Shown here in pieces: positions 12,714-15,050 of a stretch of DNA of 15,050 nucleotides (position 1 is its first letter; each line of letters starts with the position of its first letter). The DNA comes from CAZHAM01 sp964530415 (lineage in GTDB: Bacteria > Patescibacteriota > WWE3 > UBA101185 > UBA10185). Position numbers and translations under genes: made by a program. Location: contig CAZHAM010000012.1 of assembly GCA_964530415.1 (NCBI GenBank), positions 1 to 15,050 on the forward strand, written 5' to 3'. The notes under the pieces are model-generated. The model searched no databases. It was not told the origin of the DNA and worked only from the letters and a program-made list of their open reading frames with translations.

Positions 12714-14159
12714 CTATTCACACCTATAAACAAATAAAAGAGGCGGCCCAAATCTTGGCCCAAACGACTTGTCTAAAATACTGCAATACTCACTTTTTGG
12801 CGTAACTCTATCTATATCAAGAGACATTACTTCATAGTTTATTCCGGGTTCTATTTCCTGAGCAATTTCACCATTGTAGTATGGTTTAAAAGAATCGATA
12901 TTATTTGGAACATACACTTTTTTGTCTCTGCCAAATTGCTTTAAATAAAATGCGGCATCAGCATAATACTCGCCACTGTTTTCATAGACACGTAAATTAA
13001 GCATTGTGTTTATTCCTCCAAAAAACGGCGAATTGTACATAGAAAACTGAGGGTAAAAGTTGTAAGTCGAATAAATTAACAATAAAACTGAAAGCCCAAC
13101 GATAACTTTCTGCGCTGAGGTTGTAAGGGATGCGAGCATGATCGATGCCAACAAAATAATCGGCGGGAAAAGTGCCAGTGAGTAACGATCGATTTTTTGA
13201 TCAGATAAAGAAAGGGTTACAAAAAAAACCAGCAAATAAGCCAAAACTAACTTTTCGTTTAAACTCTTTTTAAAAATGCCTTTTAAATGAGCAATAAATA
13301 AAACAAGAACAATGGGGGAGAGCTTAAATAGCACAATGACTAAATAATAAATTGGCTGTATATACCAAAGTAGTTGCTGCATCCGAATATTTTCTAACAC
13401 CGCCCCACTAAAGGAATTTGCTAGCTTTGAGATAACGTATTGCGAATTAGTCCACATAGCCGGAAACAGAGCGAAAAAAGTTAGCATCACAATTAAAGGG
13501 TAAATTACAATGTTTTCGTATTTTTTGTCTTTAACCGATTTGTAAATAATAATCGGACCAATAATCAGCCCGGCAATTCCCGAAGTTGTTTTAGATAAAA
13601 TTCCCAAGCCAATAAGTATCGCTGATACAAAAAAATACTTTCTATTTTGTGTGTTAAACCAGTATAAAATTGCCAAAAACGCACTAAACGAAAACAAAAC
13701 CTCAAACGACGTTAGGTGCAGCCATCTGTTTATTCCGATAAAATACGGCTCGACACTTAGTAAAAAGAAAAAGTAGCGAGACACCTTGGTTGAAAAAAGG
13801 AGCGAAATCATTTTTACGCAAAAAAGTACCAGAGCGAAATAAAAAAGTGTATTTATACCTTTCGAAAAGCCGTGAATAATCGGGTACCACTCAGCGTTTT
13901 CTAAAGTTTTGGGATTATCTGTGTAAAATGTTTGGATTGTAAAACCCGCTTGCTTAACTACAGCGTTAATCCACATTAAAGTCACTCCCGGGTGGTATCT
14001 TTGATAAGTTGAGTTGAAGTCGCCTGATTTTACTGCCTGCAAAAAATCTTCACTTCTATTGTGCCACCTTAACGCGTCGGAATTTGTTATATCGTAGCCT
14101 AAACCCGGCAATCTAACCGCAAAAAATAATATCGAAATTAAAACAATGATCTTATTCAT
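12714..14159 (-). CDS. GT-C multispanning glycosyltransferase (GT39/ArnT-like)
   Basis: A 481-residue polytopic membrane protein with a first helix at 2-18, about ten further helices, and a soluble C-terminal part (about 385-481). The first outer loop has acidic residues next to an aromatic (Asp28 in NSDALRWHNRSED) and YHPGVTLMW (55-63), as in PMT/ArnT-like GT-C enzymes, which use polyprenyl-phosphate-linked sugars on the outer face of the membrane. The likely role is extracytoplasmic glycosylation of lipid, glycan or protein, with the acceptor unknown. ATG 14159 overlaps the stop of the upstream gene by eight bases (ATGAATAA), which indicates translational coupling. GT2 follows after 17 bases. 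There is no Shine-Dalgarno. Confidence 0.82.
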   Translation of the reverse strand: MNKIIVLISILFFAVRLPGLGYDITNSDALRWHNRSEDFLQAVKSGDFNSTYQRYHPGVTLMWINAVVKQAGFTIQTFYTDNPKTLENAEWYPIIHGFSKGINTLFYFALVLFCVKMISLLFSTKVSRYFFFLLSVEPYFIGINRWLHLTSFEVLFSFSAFLAILYWFNTQNRKYFFVSAILIGLGILSKTTSGIAGLIIGPIIIYKSVKDKKYENIVIYPLIVMLTFFALFPAMWTNSQYVISKLANSFSGAVLENIRMQQLLWYIQPIYYLVIVLFKLSPIVLVLFIAHLKGIFKKSLNEKLVLAYLLVFFVTLSLSDQKIDRYSLALFPPIILLASIMLASLTTSAQKVIVGLSVLLLIYSTYNFYPQFSMYNSPFFGGINTMLNLRVYENSGEYYADAAFYLKQFGRDKKVYVPNNIDSFKPYYNGEIAQEIEPGINYEVMSLDIDRVTPKSEYCSILDKSFGPRFGPPLLFVYRCE

Positions 14160-15050
14160 TTTTGACGTATAAACTTTTTAAATACATTGTAGGTATAACT
14201 AACACTGCTGAGATGATTAACCCATATAAGAGCGGGAGAGGCAAGTAAAAAACTTCATATTTTGAGGCTTTTGGCACGTTTTTAAATTCTGTAAACCCGT
14301 TTGGTAGTGGTTTACCCAAAGTTATTTTATTGTCTGATTTAACTGCCCATCCATAAAAATAGTTTAGTTTTGCATTAATATCGTGCGACGGCTCGCTTTC
14401 GCTAACAGGAGAGATTATAAACACATCGTGAGACCTGTAATTTAGCTTATAATCTTTCTCGAATATGCTTCCACCTATTTTCTCTACAGATCCGCTGTTA
14501 TTAATAACAAATTCTATGCCCATACTTTTTAGTTGTTCTGAATCAGCGGAATTAATATCGGGCAGTAAAACTGCGTTGCGTGTTGAAGCGAAACCGGCAT
14601 TGTGTAAATTTTCAACAACGTTTTTTGGAACCAAAACTGAGTAGCCGAGAATATTTGAATAGTTTTGAGCTAAATAGTTAGAAGAATTGATTTTGTTTGA
14701 AAGATCTACGATTCTACTGTTTGGGGGGATAGCGTAGTGTACGGACTCTCCCACTAATTCGGTTTTATTTAGAAAGAGTTTTGTTTCACTTAAATTCCAA
14801 AAAAAGAAAAGATCAATAAATATCACCAAAGCTAAAATGGTTTTGGGTAAATTCTTTTTTTCAATCGCATATATTAATAGGAGAGTTAGGACAATAAGCA
14901 CAAACCAAACAACGTTTTCTACGTTAAAACTTAAAATATGCCTGAGATAAATTTTAATAAAGTCTATGGCTTCGCTGTTAAATGAACCTAGGTGGAGCAA
15001 AAATACAAAAACTAATATTGGAACGAGTTTCTTAAGATTAAATCTGAAAT
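14152..15050 (-). CDS. YfhO-like multispanning membrane protein, C-terminal part (5' end outside window)
   Basis: The frame stays open to the window edge, and the residues before the TTG at 15000 form a hydrophobic helix (VPILVFVF). The gene therefore starts beyond 15050 and only about 299 residues are visible. Order of parts: two or three membrane helices, then a soluble region (about 90-245 from the TTG) with NSRIVDLSNKINSSNYLAQNY, LGYSVLVPKNV, GIEFVINNSG and YGWAVKSD segments, and finally a terminal helix (about 254-272) with a basic end. This membrane-soluble-membrane end resembles the YfhO family of envelope proteins related to GT-C glycosyltransferases. The match is by pattern only. It heads the three-gene glycosylation operon visible here and overlaps the next start codon. 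Confidence 0.6.
   Translation of the reverse strand, partial: FRFNLKKLVPILVFVFLLHLGSFNSEAIDFIKIYLRHILSFNVENVVWFVLIVLTLLLIYAIEKKNLPKTILALVIFIDLFFFWNLSETKLFLNKTELVGESVHYAIPPNSRIVDLSNKINSSNYLAQNYSNILGYSVLVPKNVVENLHNAGFASTRNAVLLPDINSADSEQLKSMGIEFVINNSGSVEKIGGSIFEKDYKLNYRSHDVFIISPVSESEPSHDINAKLNYFYGWAVKSDNKITLGKPLPNGFTEFKNVPKASKYEVFYLPLPLLYGLIISAVLVIPTMYLKSLYVKNE

Noticed and set aside
1..15050. CRISPR array, tRNA/rRNA gene, insertion sequence or attachment site
   Set aside because: No spaced direct repeats, no cloverleaf-like intergenic segment, no transposase and no terminal inverted repeats were seen. Gaps between genes are nearly all under 100 bases.

Overview
The window looks like ordinary chromosomal DNA of a small-genome bacterium of the Candidate Phyla Radiation (Patescibacteria) type. 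It has an AT-rich base composition, very short intergenic gaps, convergent genes whose ends overlap, and almost no Shine-Dalgarno sequences. Genes such as a class I fructose-bisphosphate aldolase, a stand-alone Elp3 and membrane glycosyltransferases fit that group. The phylum is an inference from style; I could not place it more finely. UGA acts as a stop (end of the DEDDh exonuclease gene), so the UGA-glycine code of Gracilibacteria/SR1 does not apply.

Layout. Positions 1-1041 hold the C-terminal part of a secreted PKD/LamG surface protein, followed by the only convincing intrinsic terminator. Positions 1135-2689 hold class I aldolase and a YgjP-like metallopeptidase, one base apart. On the minus strand, 4533-2669 encodes a DEDDh exonuclease followed by the RarA/MgsA ATPase. 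Divergent from these is a membrane-anchored cyclophilin (4551-5267), then a YvlD-type small membrane protein (5289-5624). The wobble-uridine enzyme Elp3 (7337-5616, minus) is divergently paired, across 20 bp, with a methyltransferase carrying Trm9/ALKBH8-like signatures (7358-8029). A 69-residue Cys/His-rich protein (8284-8075, minus) is the only gene with a perfect Shine-Dalgarno. A HIT-family protein and a YceI-like membrane-anchored protein follow (8370-9566). A minus-strand pair encodes an Ig-like surface protein and a DsbB/BdbC-type thiol oxidase (10519-9563). An M16 peptidase (10576-11814) faces a three-gene minus-strand glycosylation/envelope operon that runs to the window end: a YfhO-like membrane protein fragment, a GT-C glycosyltransferase and a GT2 glycosyltransferase.

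How the parts fit. Most genes belong to two- or three-gene operons with gaps of 0-20 bases. Many first genes have a -10-like hexamer ending about six bases before the ATG, which is the geometry expected of leaderless mRNAs. Two divergent pairs (exonuclease/cyclophilin, 17 bp; elp3/methyltransferase, 20 bp) pack both -10 elements into one overlapping, near-palindromic core. The most interesting biological proposal is the Elp3 plus Trm9-like pair. Elp3 makes cm5U34 in tRNA, and in eukaryotes Trm9/ALKBH8 methylates that product to mcm5U34. A co-localised pair here would be a candidate two-step bacterial route to mcm5U. No tRNA, rRNA, CRISPR array, insertion sequence or prophage was seen.
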